Assembly (NCBI GenBank): GCA_965223835.1
Contig: CBDCXQ010000001.1
Location: forward strand, 124,001 to 188,000
Origin: CAVYXZ01 sp965223835
GTDB taxonomy: Bacteria > Chloroflexota > Anaerolineae > Aggregatilineales > Phototrophicaceae
DNA: 64,000 nucleotides
Direction: 5' to 3'
Positions within the stretch are counted from its first letter, which is position 1, and each line of letters starts with the position of its first letter. Both the position numbers and the translations under genes were made by a program. Under the pieces are notes generated by a model. That model searched no databases. It saw only the letters and a list, made by a program, of their open reading frames with translations, and was not told the DNA's origin. This document shows, piece after piece, positions 51,732-60,723 of the stretch.

Positions 51732-52742
51732 TTAGTCACCAGCCAGTTCGATCACATCCAGCGCGAACGGCAGGTGGGGCCGCACCAGCGAGACGATGAG
51801 CGAATAGGAGTCAAAATTGGTCGCGTAGAGCCGGTTGGCATGGTAGGCGACATCACTGATGCCCCGAAACACGCCGACGACATATTCCAGTTCACCATTG
51901 TTGAGCATCACCAGACCATTTTGGGCGAGAGCGGCAGCGTAGATGGTGCCATCAGGTGTGATCGTCACGCCATCCAGCCCCGGCGCAAAATCACCGGCAT
52001 GCTCGTACAGGGTTTCCGTTTCACCAGTCGCTATGCTAACGCGGTAAATATTGTCCCGGTTGCTATCGGTAATGATGAGGGCATCGTGAGCAGCGTCATA
52101 GGCTAAACCTGTCGGTGCCGGTGGTGGCTCGGAGTCGGGGTCCGGTGGGGTCCAGAAGACGGTGCCCATGCCATCCGGGGCAAAGCGCAGCACCTCGCGG
52201 CGACCCCGGTCACTGACATAGAGATTCCCGGTGGCATCCAATGCCAGATCATCTGGGAGCAGAAAGCCGCGTTCATCATCTAATACGGCAAAGTCATCGA
52301 TCGCGCCAGCGGGGGTGATACGTTTCACACTGCCGCCGACGGTTAAGGCGCTGGCATCGTTTTGATCGACGACATAAAGGGATCCTTCGGGCGCGATCGT
52401 CAGACCGGTGACGGCTCCAATCGCAGCACGCGTGCCCGGAATCTCGGTGACAGCGCCATCAGGTGTAATTGACCACACCGCACCGGTCGCGAAGCTGCCA
52501 GTATATACGGTGCCATCGGGACCAACGGTGACACTGGCGGGGTAGGCATCATCATCGGGCAGGATCGCGAACTCCCGTACCGTGATGCCCTCGACCAGCG
52601 CTACCGAAAGATCGCGTCCGGTATTGAAGGAGCCGAGAATTAACGCGACGGTTATAACGACGATGAGCAGCACCCCACCAATAATAAAGGCGCTGAAGAT
52701 GATGATCCGCTGCGCACGGGGCAGCGCTTGAATACGTTGCAT
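51732..52742 (-). CDS. Membrane-anchored NHL/SMP-30-like beta-propeller
   Basis: A 336-residue protein starting at ATG 52742 (AGGA 7 bases upstream); a GTG at 52799 is an alternative. One N-terminal helix (about 13-37, IIIFSAFIIGGVLLIVVITVA) is followed by a six-bladed propeller with repeats such as VTVGPDGTVYTGSFATGAV, LTIAPEGSLYVVD, LALDATGNLYVSD and VTITPDGTIYAAAL. The fold resembles gluconolactonase/strictosidine synthase-like proteins. Catalytic residues cannot be assigned. It is coupled to the SGNH hydrolase gene and may supply binding or lactonase function at the cell surface. Confidence 0.8.
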   Translation of the reverse strand: MQRIQALPRAQRIIIFSAFIIGGVLLIVVITVALILGSFNTGRDLSVALVEGITVREFAILPDDDAYPASVTVGPDGTVYTGSFATGAVWSITPDGAVTEIPGTRAAIGAVTGLTIAPEGSLYVVDQNDASALTVGGSVKRITPAGAIDDFAVLDDERGFLLPDDLALDATGNLYVSDRGRREVLRFAPDGMGTVFWTPPDPDSEPPPAPTGLAYDAAHDALIITDSNRDNIYRVSIATGETETLYEHAGDFAPGLDGVTITPDGTIYAAALAQNGLVMLNNGELEYVVGVFRGISDVAYHANRLYATNFDSYSLIVSLVRPHLPFALDVIELAGD

Positions 52743-52918
52743 GTGGTAATCCTGGGCGACAGTTGCTCGTGGGCTTACTTCACGCCACCTTATTTTCACG
52801 AGTGACAGGCGTGATTCTACCCCACATTGACGTGATTATCCTGCTATTGAATGCAACCTTAATCCGCTGGTCATCTGGTGACAAGCGAAAATAAGCCGTT
52901 ATGAATGGGATGCAAGAC

Positions 52919-53641
52919 TTAACAGGTCGTGTAGAAGCCCAGGACGTTCAACAAGTCGGACAGGATCGGAATCTGGTTCCACAGGCAGGCCTGGTCAATA
53001 ATTACTGCGCCCGCAACGGATGCACAACAACAGAACAGCAAAATGCCGACGCAGCCAATGGCGACCCAGCGCATGATATTGCGTGGTTCTTCTTCACGCG
53101 CGGCATACGGATCATAATCGTAGCCCGGCGTTGCGTCCCCATAGGGGCTGTAGCTCTGCGGAGGCGGGGCCGGTTGGGGTGATTGCGGTACGGGTGAACC
53201 GGGTAAATCGTCTTCCATAAGCGGCTCGGCATAGGGCGCTTCGGGGGCCTGCGATTCAATCGGTGGACTCGCATTCGCTGGTTGTGGAGCATAGGGACTG
53301 GCGGCGGGCGCATCATCGTCTCCGGTGGCGACGGGCACTCGTTCGTAGCCCAGTGTTACCGTCTCGCCGAGGCCAACCATGTCACCGGGGTTCAGGGGTT
53401 TGGCCCCGGTCAAACGCTGCCCATTGATAAAGGTGCCGTTGGTCGAACCCAGATCTTCGAGGGTGAAGCCCCCGGCTCCACGTGTCAGCCGCATATGGTG
53501 GCGACTGGCTTCAGGGTCATTGATCACGATGTCGTTGGTGATGTCCCGCCCGACAGTAATGATGTCTTTATTCAGATCATAGGTCTGGTTAGGCTGCGGT
53601 CCACGGCGGACAACCAACCGAAAACGGTCGTTCCCCTGCAT
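52919..53641 (-). CDS. FHA-domain membrane protein
   Basis: A 240-residue protein. FHA domain about 8-98 with all phosphothreonine-binding motifs: TVGRDITNDIVIND, SRHHMRL and GSTNGTFINGQRL. A Pro/Ala-rich linker follows (about 105-180). Then a membrane helix rich in Cys (VAIGCVGILLFCCCASVAGAVII, about 190-212) and a short external tail. The FHA part is cytosolic. No Ser/Thr kinase is in the window. Upstream on the same strand lies the tandem Clp_N gene, 119 bp away. Confidence 0.9.
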   Translation of the reverse strand: MQGNDRFRLVVRRGPQPNQTYDLNKDIITVGRDITNDIVINDPEASRHHMRLTRGAGGFTLEDLGSTNGTFINGQRLTGAKPLNPGDMVGLGETVTLGYERVPVATGDDDAPAASPYAPQPANASPPIESQAPEAPYAEPLMEDDLPGSPVPQSPQPAPPPQSYSPYGDATPGYDYDPYAAREEEPRNIMRWVAIGCVGILLFCCCASVAGAVIIDQACLWNQIPILSDLLNVLGFYTTC

Positions 53642-53760
53642 ACTGAGTCCTCCTCGACGGTGTGAAACCCCTCAACGAATATAACATGGGGAGTATACGC
53701 TCACAACCACCCCCTGTCAACGGACACGTAAGCGAGCGCTGGGCCGCCGTTGGGCAAGCG

Positions 53761-54612
53761 TCACTTTGGTCGAAGCTGGCGCTGTAAGTTGTCCACTTGC
53801 ACGCCGTAATCTTCGAGGATGGAATGAGTCGCTGGGTCATTGACCAGCGTCAACAGGAGGTGTTTAGTGCCGGTATAGTGGCTGCCAATCTGCTCAACCA
53901 GATCCAGCACTTGATGCAGTATAATTTCGATTCGCGTGAGCAGTCGCGCCTCATTCCGCTTCAAATCGGCCTGGAGGCGGGCAATATCCAGGCCACTGTC
54001 ACGCAACATTTGGGCGGTCGGGCTGCGGGTTTCCTGAGCGAGAACGACGAGCAAATGCCCGCTGCCGACGTGCTCATGTTCCAGTGACAGCGCCAGTTGT
54101 TCAGCGGCGTTGATTACGCGCCGGGACAATTCGCTGAAGCGGGCCATCTGCTTGACCATGTGCAGGTCGAGTTCGGTTGCGCCTTCGTTGAGCGCCCGAC
54201 GAACCCGGTGCCGCAAATGCTCGGAAGAGGTCTCCAATCGGCGCAGCAACGTGCTGGCATTCCCGACATTGGTGCGGGTGATGCCCAGCAAAAAATGTTC
54301 AGTGCCGATGTAATGATGCGATAACCAGACGGCTTCATCAGCGGCCAGTTGCAGCGCCATTTCCAGCGCATTATCTGAACTGGTTTGGGGGACATTCAAC
54401 AGCGGATACAGCGCCCGTAATTGCGTTTCCGCTTGCTTCGCATTGAGATTCATAGCCTGCAAGACCTGGCAGCCGATGCTGCCCTCGGTCAGTAACACGC
54501 CAACCAGCAGATGCCCGGTATCCACAAAGGGATGCTGGTTACGTTTGACCAATGCCGACGCATGTGTTAACGCACGACGGGCATGGAAACTATAGCGGTT
54601 GTCACTCGTCAT
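53761..54612 (-). CDS. Tandem Clp_N-domain protein without ATPase
   Basis: A 283-residue protein made of four Clp repeat motifs, that is two full Clp_N domains: HPFVDTGHLLVGVLL (about 27-41), HHYIGTEHFLLGI (about 99-111), HEHVGSGHLLVVL (about 179-191) and SHYTGTKHLLLTL (about 243-255). The usual AAA+ modules of ClpA/C are absent. Stand-alone Clp_N proteins of this kind are thought to act as adaptors or substrate-binding partners. It may work with a ClpC encoded elsewhere. Ends before the FHA gene on the same strand. Confidence 0.88.
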   Translation of the reverse strand: MTSDNRYSFHARRALTHASALVKRNQHPFVDTGHLLVGVLLTEGSIGCQVLQAMNLNAKQAETQLRALYPLLNVPQTSSDNALEMALQLAADEAVWLSHHYIGTEHFLLGITRTNVGNASTLLRRLETSSEHLRHRVRRALNEGATELDLHMVKQMARFSELSRRVINAAEQLALSLEHEHVGSGHLLVVLAQETRSPTAQMLRDSGLDIARLQADLKRNEARLLTRIEIILHQVLDLVEQIGSHYTGTKHLLLTLVNDPATHSILEDYGVQVDNLQRQLRPK

Positions 54613-54850
54613 GATGGCATGTCACCGGGCGCATGCAATGTGGTTCTTTATACTTGCCCGTCATTATAAGCTGACTATTTGCCCTGGGGCAAACCGCGAA
54701 AAAGCCTCACGCGGAATGATTCGCCTTTGAAGGTGGCACCTGTTTCAAAGATAAAAACGGTGCTTGTGCCAAGAAATTAGCCTTAATCGTGCGAATAAAT
54801 TGACACTCCAACGAGCGCATCAAGCATGGTTGCGGTGTTACCCCTGGCGG

Positions 54851-55636
54851 TTACGATTCCGACAAAAAGCGGGGCAAGTAGAAGCTGAGGAAATTCAACT
54901 CGCTAGCTGGCCCAGCGCTGAGTTGAACCGTTTCAACATCCGGCGTCGCCAAAATCACATCATATTGACCCAACGTGTGCGTTGAACCATTCACGGCAGT
55001 CCCGGCGCCGTCGGTGACATAGAGAAACAGGTCCTCATCGGGGCGTGGGGGCACCAATTTGGTCTGGCCGCCGGCGGTAATGCGCGTTGCCGTTAACCGT
55101 CCGGTCATGTGTTGCTCCATTGGTGATTCATCGCCAATGAGTTGATAAATGGTAGCATCACCGTTGGCCGAAACCGGCAGTTGGTCACGTCCGAGTTGTT
55201 GATAATGGGGTGGCAGGCCCTGGTGCTCACGGTCCGCAATAAACCAGATCTGAATCACGCGGGTCGGATCATCTTTGTAGTTCATTTCCATGTGCTCGAT
55301 ATAATCACCAGAGAACATGCGCTGCAATTCACCCGCGCCGATATACCCTTTGCCGCCGGTGGTGTCTTCGTGATAAAGGGTACCTTCCAGCACCCACGTA
55401 TAAATCTCCAATCCGCGATGCGGGTGCCAGGTGAAGCCATTGTGTGGTGCGATGCGGGTCATGTGGGCAGTCAGCATCCCACTCAGGCGTTGCAAGGGAC
55501 TCCAGCCACCCACTGCGAAATGCGAATGCAACCAGTGAATGGGATGAATGGTCGGGAATTGATCGGCAGCGAAATATTGAAAGGCGGTTGGTTCAATAAA
55601 ATTGGGTTCAATTGCCGTCGCTTGTAACGGAAACAT
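54851..55636 (-). CDS. Pirin-family bicupin protein
   Basis: A 261-residue bicupin. The N-terminal cupin has the pirin metal motif FTWHPHRGLEIYTWVLEG, with two His and a Glu as iron ligands and a further His in DYIEHMEMN. The C-terminal cupin has DEDLFLYVTDGAG. CAGGAGA is well placed before the ATG. Pirins act as quercetinases or redox-sensitive regulators. Which applies here is unknown. The 238-bp gap upstream of 54851 holds no gene that I can support. Confidence 0.9.
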   Translation of the reverse strand: MFPLQATAIEPNFIEPTAFQYFAADQFPTIHPIHWLHSHFAVGGWSPLQRLSGMLTAHMTRIAPHNGFTWHPHRGLEIYTWVLEGTLYHEDTTGGKGYIGAGELQRMFSGDYIEHMEMNYKDDPTRVIQIWFIADREHQGLPPHYQQLGRDQLPVSANGDATIYQLIGDESPMEQHMTGRLTATRITAGGQTKLVPPRPDEDLFLYVTDGAGTAVNGSTHTLGQYDVILATPDVETVQLSAGPASELNFLSFYLPRFLSES

Positions 55637-55806
55637 CGCTTTATTCTCCTGTTATTCCATTAAATCGGCTGCATCACCATCATTGAATGCAGCAGGTTTG
55701 CTTTTTCTAACAGCAGCGTGTGTTGGGCGTCATGTGGGCGTCCACTGCCCTTACCCACGTGGTTCTATAATAATAAGTGACAACACACTATTGTGGGAGG
55801 GATACC

Positions 55807-57252
55807 ATGCGCCGGTTCACCATGTTCTTATTTTCGCTGCTCAGTTTGCTCATGCTCCAACCAGTGCTGGCGCAGAGCAATAGCTGGACGGCGGAGTATT
55901 TTAACAACCCGTCGCTGGCCGGTGCGCCGGTGGCGGTTTTGAATGAGCAATCGCCCGGTCGGGAATGGGGCTACAACGCACCGGTGGCCGGGGTGCCCGC
56001 CGATAACTTTTCGGCGCGGTGGTCCACCAATGCTTACCTCACTGCTGGCACCTATCAGATCAGTGTTAAAGTGGACGATGGCGTGCGCGTGCTGGTCGAT
56101 GGCGTCGCCACTATCAATCAATGGCAGTTTGCGGCGGGCAATTTCTATCAAGGTGCCGTTACCGTCGCTGAAGGCAATCATTCGATTGTGGTTGAATATT
56201 TCGAGGGCGGCGAGGTGGCCTACCTCAATTACAATTTTGACCGGCTGCCTGACCCCTTTGGCGGCCCCCGCGCTACCGTGACCGCGCAGTTTCTCAATGT
56301 GCGGGCGCTGCCGAACGCCTCGTCCAGTATTCTCGACATCATCAGCCAGGGACAAACCTATCCGCTGGTTGGCCGCAACGCCGCCAATTCGTGGCTACAA
56401 CTCAACATCAACGGCACGGTTGGCTGGGTGAATGCCCGTTTCATGACCACGAATGACCTGTTTGCCGTGCCCATTACTGATGGTTCCGGCGTGATTCCAA
56501 CCCCGGTGCCGCCGCAACCGACGGGCGCAACCGCTCAGGTTACGGCTAATCGTCTCAATGTGCGCAATGCACCCAATCCATATAGTGGGGCAGTCATTGC
56601 TCAGGTAAGCCGCAACGAAATATATTCAGTCGTGGGGCGTAACCTGGATACGAGTTGGGTGCAGATCAATGTCAACGGGTTGATAGGCTGGGTACGCAGT
56701 TCGTGGACCGTTCTCAATAACATGGCAGGCGTTCCCGTAACCGATGGCTCCGGGCCGATACCGCCGCCGGTTGGCGCAACAGCGCAAGTTACAGCCTATC
56801 GGCTCAATGTGCGCAATGCGCCTAATCCTTATACTGGCACGGTGATGACGCAGGTGAGCCGCAACGAAATATATTCGGTGGTGGGGCGCAATCTGGATAC
56901 CAGTTGGGTACAGGTCAATGTTAACGGATTGATTGGCTGGGTGCGCAGTTCGTGGACGATTCTGAGCAATATCGCCGGAGTGCCGGTGACGAGCAACACC
57001 AATAATCCAGCGCCGCCAGCACCGACAACCACTGAGGCGACGGTTCGTGCTTACTTCCTTAATGTGCGCAGCCAGCCGGTTTTCGGTGCTCACATTTTGA
57101 CGATCGTCGCCCGTGGTTGGCGTTACCCGGTGGTGGGACGGAATGCGGCCAGCACCTGGGTCCAGATCAATGTGGGTGGAACCATCGGCTGGGTTCGCAG
57201 CTCGTGGGTGACGGTCAGCCCTGGCTTGGGCGGCATTCCCGTTACCGGGTGA
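55807..57252 (+). CDS. Secreted PA14-like protein with four SH3b domains
   Basis: A 481-residue secreted protein. Signal peptide about 1-23 (MFLFSLLSLLMLQPVLAQ end). Then a PA14/GLEYA-like carbohydrate-binding domain (about 25-150; WTAEYFNNPSLAG, VKVDDGVRVLVDG, HSIVVEYFEGGEVAYL). Four bacterial SH3 domains follow (RLNVRNAPNPY and WVRSSW motifs). Domains 2 and 3 are almost identical at protein level. The ATG at 55807 follows GGGAGGG. It probably binds the cell wall or surface glycans. It is convergent with another secreted SH3 protein. Confidence 0.85.
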   Translation: MRRFTMFLFSLLSLLMLQPVLAQSNSWTAEYFNNPSLAGAPVAVLNEQSPGREWGYNAPVAGVPADNFSARWSTNAYLTAGTYQISVKVDDGVRVLVDGVATINQWQFAAGNFYQGAVTVAEGNHSIVVEYFEGGEVAYLNYNFDRLPDPFGGPRATVTAQFLNVRALPNASSSILDIISQGQTYPLVGRNAANSWLQLNINGTVGWVNARFMTTNDLFAVPITDGSGVIPTPVPPQPTGATAQVTANRLNVRNAPNPYSGAVIAQVSRNEIYSVVGRNLDTSWVQINVNGLIGWVRSSWTVLNNMAGVPVTDGSGPIPPPVGATAQVTAYRLNVRNAPNPYTGTVMTQVSRNEIYSVVGRNLDTSWVQVNVNGLIGWVRSSWTILSNIAGVPVTSNTNNPAPPAPTTTEATVRAYFLNVRSQPVFGAHILTIVARGWRYPVVGRNAASTWVQINVGGTIGWVRSSWVTVSPGLGGIPVTG

Positions 57253-57264
57253 TTTAAGCGATAG

Positions 57265-57310
57265 CCCCCTCCATCTTCCTCAAGCGTGTTGAGAGCTAGA
57301 GTGGAGGGGG
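57265..57310. terminator. Bidirectional terminator hairpin
   Basis: CCCCCTCCA (57265-57273) pairs with TGGAGGGGG (57302-57310), with an inner stem CTCAA-GCGTG-TTGAG (57279-57293). It lies between the convergent genes ending at 57252 and 57333. Confidence 0.65.
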
Positions 57311-57332
57311 TAAAACGCGACACGTATTCGCT

Positions 57333-58952
57333 TTAATTCACCCGCGTCGCGGTGCCGGTGAGCACCCATTGGACGTAGGTGCCGGAACCGCCCACAGCGG
57401 TAATCACGACGCTGCCGGTCTTCGAGTTGGCAGTGACTTCTTGATCGACTATCGTCTGGCCGCAGCTATAAGTTTGGCCGCCGGTGAAGAACTGTACTTG
57501 ATTAGTGTTCTGACCAAAACAGGACACACTGATGACCAGGCGGGCACGACCACCAGGCAGCGACGAATTATTGTTCATGCCGATGATGTCCCAGCGCACG
57601 CGGTCTTCCCGATCCCCGCCGGGATAGGACACAAAGTCCAGCACCGAGGCTGTGCTATCCAACTGAATGTTGAGCTGATTATTGAAGCGAGCATCTTCCG
57701 GCGCGACCTGAGCCGCAGGTGGTGTGGTCGGTGTATAACTCGGCGTATAGGTCGCGGTTGGTTGTTGTTGCTGTTGCGCAGTTGTTGGCGTATAGCTCGG
57801 TGTATACGTCGCCGTAGCTTGCTGTTGCTGCTGGGCAGTTGTCGGCGTGTAGCTGGGCGTATACGTCGGCGTAGCCTGTTGGACTGGTTGGGTGGGCGAA
57901 GTCGTAGCCGTCGGCGCTGGCTGTTGCTCCGGCGCAGTCACGGCTGGAACATTGCTGCAATCACCGGTTGTGAAAACGACCGACGCGGCGACCCAGGCGG
58001 TCCCCACGCCCGGTACCGTCACCTGATACCACTCGCCCGTGGTGCCCGTGACTTCCAGTACCTGGCTGGGCTGAAGTTGTGAAATGATATTATTCGGTTC
58101 AATGACCGGGGCGTTGCGCAAGTTGACATTACCCTGATTGGGCGACACGCCACATACGCCAGTGGGCAAAGCGGGAAGGACTTCTTCCGTTTCAGCCGGA
58201 GGTGGCACCGTTGGGTTGCCGGGCGGTGGCGCAGTGGGGGCTGCCGGTGCGGTGGCCGGCGGACCACCTAACGCGATCAGCACTTGTCCAGTCACATTCG
58301 GATCGATTGGTGTGACCTTTACGGTGTAGGTTCCAGTGCCGGGGGCGAATGGTACGGATACGCCCACAACGTCGCTGCCATTCACCAGCGCGACAATTTC
58401 GCCGTTGGCATCGGTAATGGTGGCGCGGAAACTAAAGCCCGGCGACGGGGTCGCTACATTCAAGGTGATAATCTCAACCGGGTCCGCACTGAAGCTGAAA
58501 AGGGGCGGACTGGCGGTTGACACGCTGGCAGCGGCGGGTGCATCACCAGCCAGCGCCGTGCTCGGTGGTGGTGCTTGTCCATTTAAACGCACCAGGAAAT
58601 CGCCGGGTGCACCAGTGACACTGCTCACGAGAATGGTGAAGGCACCGCTCTGTGGCAGGCTAAGCGCAATGCGGGCATCCGTCGTCCCCGGTGTGCCCGG
58701 ATCGTTGTCGTTACTGGCCAGTTGTTGCTGGGTGGGTGAATTCAGACTCACGGCTGGATCCAACCCCGGTGTGATGCCGATCACTTCAACCGTGACCAGA
58801 TCACCCGCTGTACCGCTGAAGGAGTAAAAGGCGAGTGGCGCGGTGGCAGACAGTGAACCGAGCGCGTTATCGCCATAATTTAATGCACCCTGTCCGAGAA
58901 CTGGGCTGACTAACAATAGACCGAATAGTAGCAAGCAGATAATTTTCCGCAT
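57333..58952 (-). CDS. Secreted PPC-domain / SH3b protein with TYTPSYTP repeats
   Basis: A 539-residue secreted protein. Signal peptide 1-21 (ICLLLFGLLLVSPVLGQ). Two pre-peptidase C-terminal-like beta domains follow (about 25-235; LAFYSFSGTAGDLVTVEV, GAFTILVSSVTGAPGDFLVRL). Next is a Pro-rich linker and an SH3b domain (about 270-325; GNVNLRNAPVIEPNNII). Three tandem units of TYTPSYTPTTAQQQQQ type form a spacer (about 355-410). A C-terminal beta domain closes the protein. GGGAGGG precedes the ATG. Likely wall-associated. Confidence 0.8.
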   Translation of the reverse strand: MRKIICLLLFGLLLVSPVLGQGALNYGDNALGSLSATAPLAFYSFSGTAGDLVTVEVIGITPGLDPAVSLNSPTQQQLASNDNDPGTPGTTDARIALSLPQSGAFTILVSSVTGAPGDFLVRLNGQAPPPSTALAGDAPAAASVSTASPPLFSFSADPVEIITLNVATPSPGFSFRATITDANGEIVALVNGSDVVGVSVPFAPGTGTYTVKVTPIDPNVTGQVLIALGGPPATAPAAPTAPPPGNPTVPPPAETEEVLPALPTGVCGVSPNQGNVNLRNAPVIEPNNIISQLQPSQVLEVTGTTGEWYQVTVPGVGTAWVAASVVFTTGDCSNVPAVTAPEQQPAPTATTSPTQPVQQATPTYTPSYTPTTAQQQQQATATYTPSYTPTTAQQQQQPTATYTPSYTPTTPPAAQVAPEDARFNNQLNIQLDSTASVLDFVSYPGGDREDRVRWDIIGMNNNSSLPGGRARLVISVSCFGQNTNQVQFFTGGQTYSCGQTIVDQEVTANSKTGSVVITAVGGSGTYVQWVLTGTATRVN

Positions 58953-59018
58953 AATCCCTCCCGTTTAATGGGTAAATATATGCTGCTAATTGTAGATAAT
59001 TTTTCGATAAAGCGAAAA

Positions 59019-60437
59019 TCAGGGTACCTGCGGCAGCAGATATTGAATCGTTGCTGGAACGGGGGCCAGCAAATAGACATCGACCCAGCGCGACCATGAC
59101 ACCCAGTTGGCATCGTCGTAGCCCAGGTCAATCCACAGCGGACGATAGGGAGGACCAGTATCCGCCATCTGACCGATGCCGTAACCGGGGACGAAGACCT
59201 CCGCGCCATATTTGATAATGTCCGGGTCGGACGCGATAATCCCTTTGGTCAGTTCCTGGCCGGTGGCTGTGATGTTGTCGCCGCCCAACGCCGCGGGATG
59301 ATAGCTGGTGGCGTACATGCGAATCCGCCGCCAGTATTGGCGGGGTCCGCCGGGCGTGTCAACCGTGCGCAGGACAACGTTGGTTCCGTAGGCGATCACC
59401 TGATTGCGAACCGCCTGGACGACCTCGTTGCTTTCTTCCGTGCGGCTGACTTCGATGCCATTTTCAAAGCGCAGCCGATAGGTTGTGCGGGCGATGCCAT
59501 TTTGCCCGGTTTGGCGCACAGCCCGCTGGTCGATTTCCAAAGCCGAATCAGCTTGCCACAGCGTTTCATAGGCAGTGGTCGTGTCTTCCATGACGAAATC
59601 TTCACTGACGCGAATCACCCGGACATGCATCCCCGGCAACAGGGGCGTATCCTCAGCCGGAATCGTGTAATCCTGACCGACCAGCGTTAATCCCGCTTCG
59701 GCCAATGCCGCCGCGATTGTCGTACCCCTGGCGCGGGTTTCCACCGTAACACCATCGGCGACAATTGAAATGGGGCGGGCGCGATGAATGGTGATCGTCA
59801 TGTTGGGTGTAATTGGCGCATTCAGATCGGGCGTCACTTCATCCGCCAGAAATAGGGTTACGCCACCCTCAAACAACGCCTCGCCCACCGTCTGGCTGGT
59901 GGTTTCAATTGCAAATTCGTTGCTGTCATCGACGATTTGTAACTCGACGGTGCGGCGCAGGGTGATATGCTGGGCGGGGACCGGCCAATCCGCCAGTCGT
60001 TCGGGCGTGGTGCGGCTGCCGTCGATAATCACCTCATCGCGCCGCCCAACCATCAACCCGGCGCTTTCGAGAATTGCGGCGGGATTGGTCAGATGGGTGC
60101 GATAAACCTGCGATTGTCCATCAATTGTGAGCGTGACGCTGCGGGCTTTTTTGACATGCACAGTCAGATTGTTGGTCAAGCGGCTGGTCAATGCCGGGGA
60201 AACGGTGTCGCCTTCACCGAGGGGGATGCGCTGTTCGCTGAGCAAGTCAGCAATCGTGCGTGCGCGGGAGGTCAAGTCGCGGGATTGGCCGTTGATGATG
60301 ACCGTCACCTGGCGCTCATTACTGCGCAGCGGGAGCGTGACCAGTGTCAACAGGGCGATGACCGTGACCAGCATTGCCAGCCCGCCCAGCGCCGCCATCC
60401 CACCTAATGCCAGATACCGTCGAGTATTTCTGCGCAA
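59019..60437 (-). CDS. DUF348 / G5 / 3D-domain cell-wall protein (YabE/Rpf-like)
   Basis: A 472-residue membrane-anchored wall protein. The TTG at 60437 has AGGA 7 bases upstream and avoids overlap with the SRP RNA; a TTG at 60485 is the alternative. N-terminal basic residues (RRNTRRY) and a membrane helix are followed by three DUF348 repeats (RTIADLLSEQRIPLGEGD type), a G5 domain (about 275-350) and a C-terminal 3D domain (MYATSYHP, TATGQELTKGIIASDP, VFVPGYGIGQMADTG, IDLGYDD) with the three conserved Asp. Such proteins act in peptidoglycan hydrolysis, like MltA-type barrels and YabE. Confidence 0.88.
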   Translation of the reverse strand: MRRNTRRYLALGGMAALGGLAMLVTVIALLTLVTLPLRSNERQVTVIINGQSRDLTSRARTIADLLSEQRIPLGEGDTVSPALTSRLTNNLTVHVKKARSVTLTIDGQSQVYRTHLTNPAAILESAGLMVGRRDEVIIDGSRTTPERLADWPVPAQHITLRRTVELQIVDDSNEFAIETTSQTVGEALFEGGVTLFLADEVTPDLNAPITPNMTITIHRARPISIVADGVTVETRARGTTIAAALAEAGLTLVGQDYTIPAEDTPLLPGMHVRVIRVSEDFVMEDTTTAYETLWQADSALEIDQRAVRQTGQNGIARTTYRLRFENGIEVSRTEESNEVVQAVRNQVIAYGTNVVLRTVDTPGGPRQYWRRIRMYATSYHPAALGGDNITATGQELTKGIIASDPDIIKYGAEVFVPGYGIGQMADTGPPYRPLWIDLGYDDANWVSWSRWVDVYLLAPVPATIQYLLPQVP

Positions 60438-60486
60438 AAAAGCGTCCTGAGAATCAAAAATAGAGATTATTATGGGATTGCCCAAA

Positions 60487-60583
60487 CCAGGCTGATCTGC
60501 GACACCCAGGACTTACTCCTTAGTGCTGCTCCCGTCAGGGCCTGACACGGTTCAGAGGTCCTGCCGCGCAGGACCTGATCTGG
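60487..60583 (-). ncRNA. ffs: Signal recognition particle RNA
   Basis: On the minus strand 60548-60523 reads GTGTCAGG, CCC, TGAC, GGG, AGCAGCAC, the universally conserved SRP helix 8 with its asymmetric loop (CAGG/AGCAGC). The flanking helix 5 pairs CTGCG with CGCAG, and CAGGAC with GTCCTG. The tetraloop is TGAC rather than the common GGAA. The ends are approximate. The RNA pairs with Ffh for co-translational membrane targeting. A -10-like TAGAAT lies upstream near 60605. Confidence 0.88.
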
Positions 60584-60681
60584 ACAAACCGATAACAACC
60601 TCTATTCTACTGCATATGGTAATGGATGCCCGGTGGGAAATCAAGGCCAGCCGCCGTAAGAGAAGTCATAGAAAAACGCCT

Positions 60682-60692
60682 TATGATAAAAT
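60682..60692 (+). promoter_or_regulatory. Extended -10 promoter of the RpoA-CTD-like gene
   Basis: TATGATAAAAT contains TG-A-TAAAAT (60684-60692), an extended -10 box 32 bp before the ATG at 60724. No clear -35 is seen. Confidence 0.4.
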
Positions 60693-60723
60693 GTTCTCCT
60701 GCAAATTGAATTGGGGCCTCAAT

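Noticed and set aside
54613..54850. GGCACC/GGTGC pairing in the gap before the pirin gene's end
   Set aside because: The stem is short and interrupted, with no T-tract; not supported as a terminator.
57369..58082. 237-codon plus-strand frame with Arg-rich repeats
   Set aside because: Antisense to the TYTPSYTP repeat region of a secreted protein.
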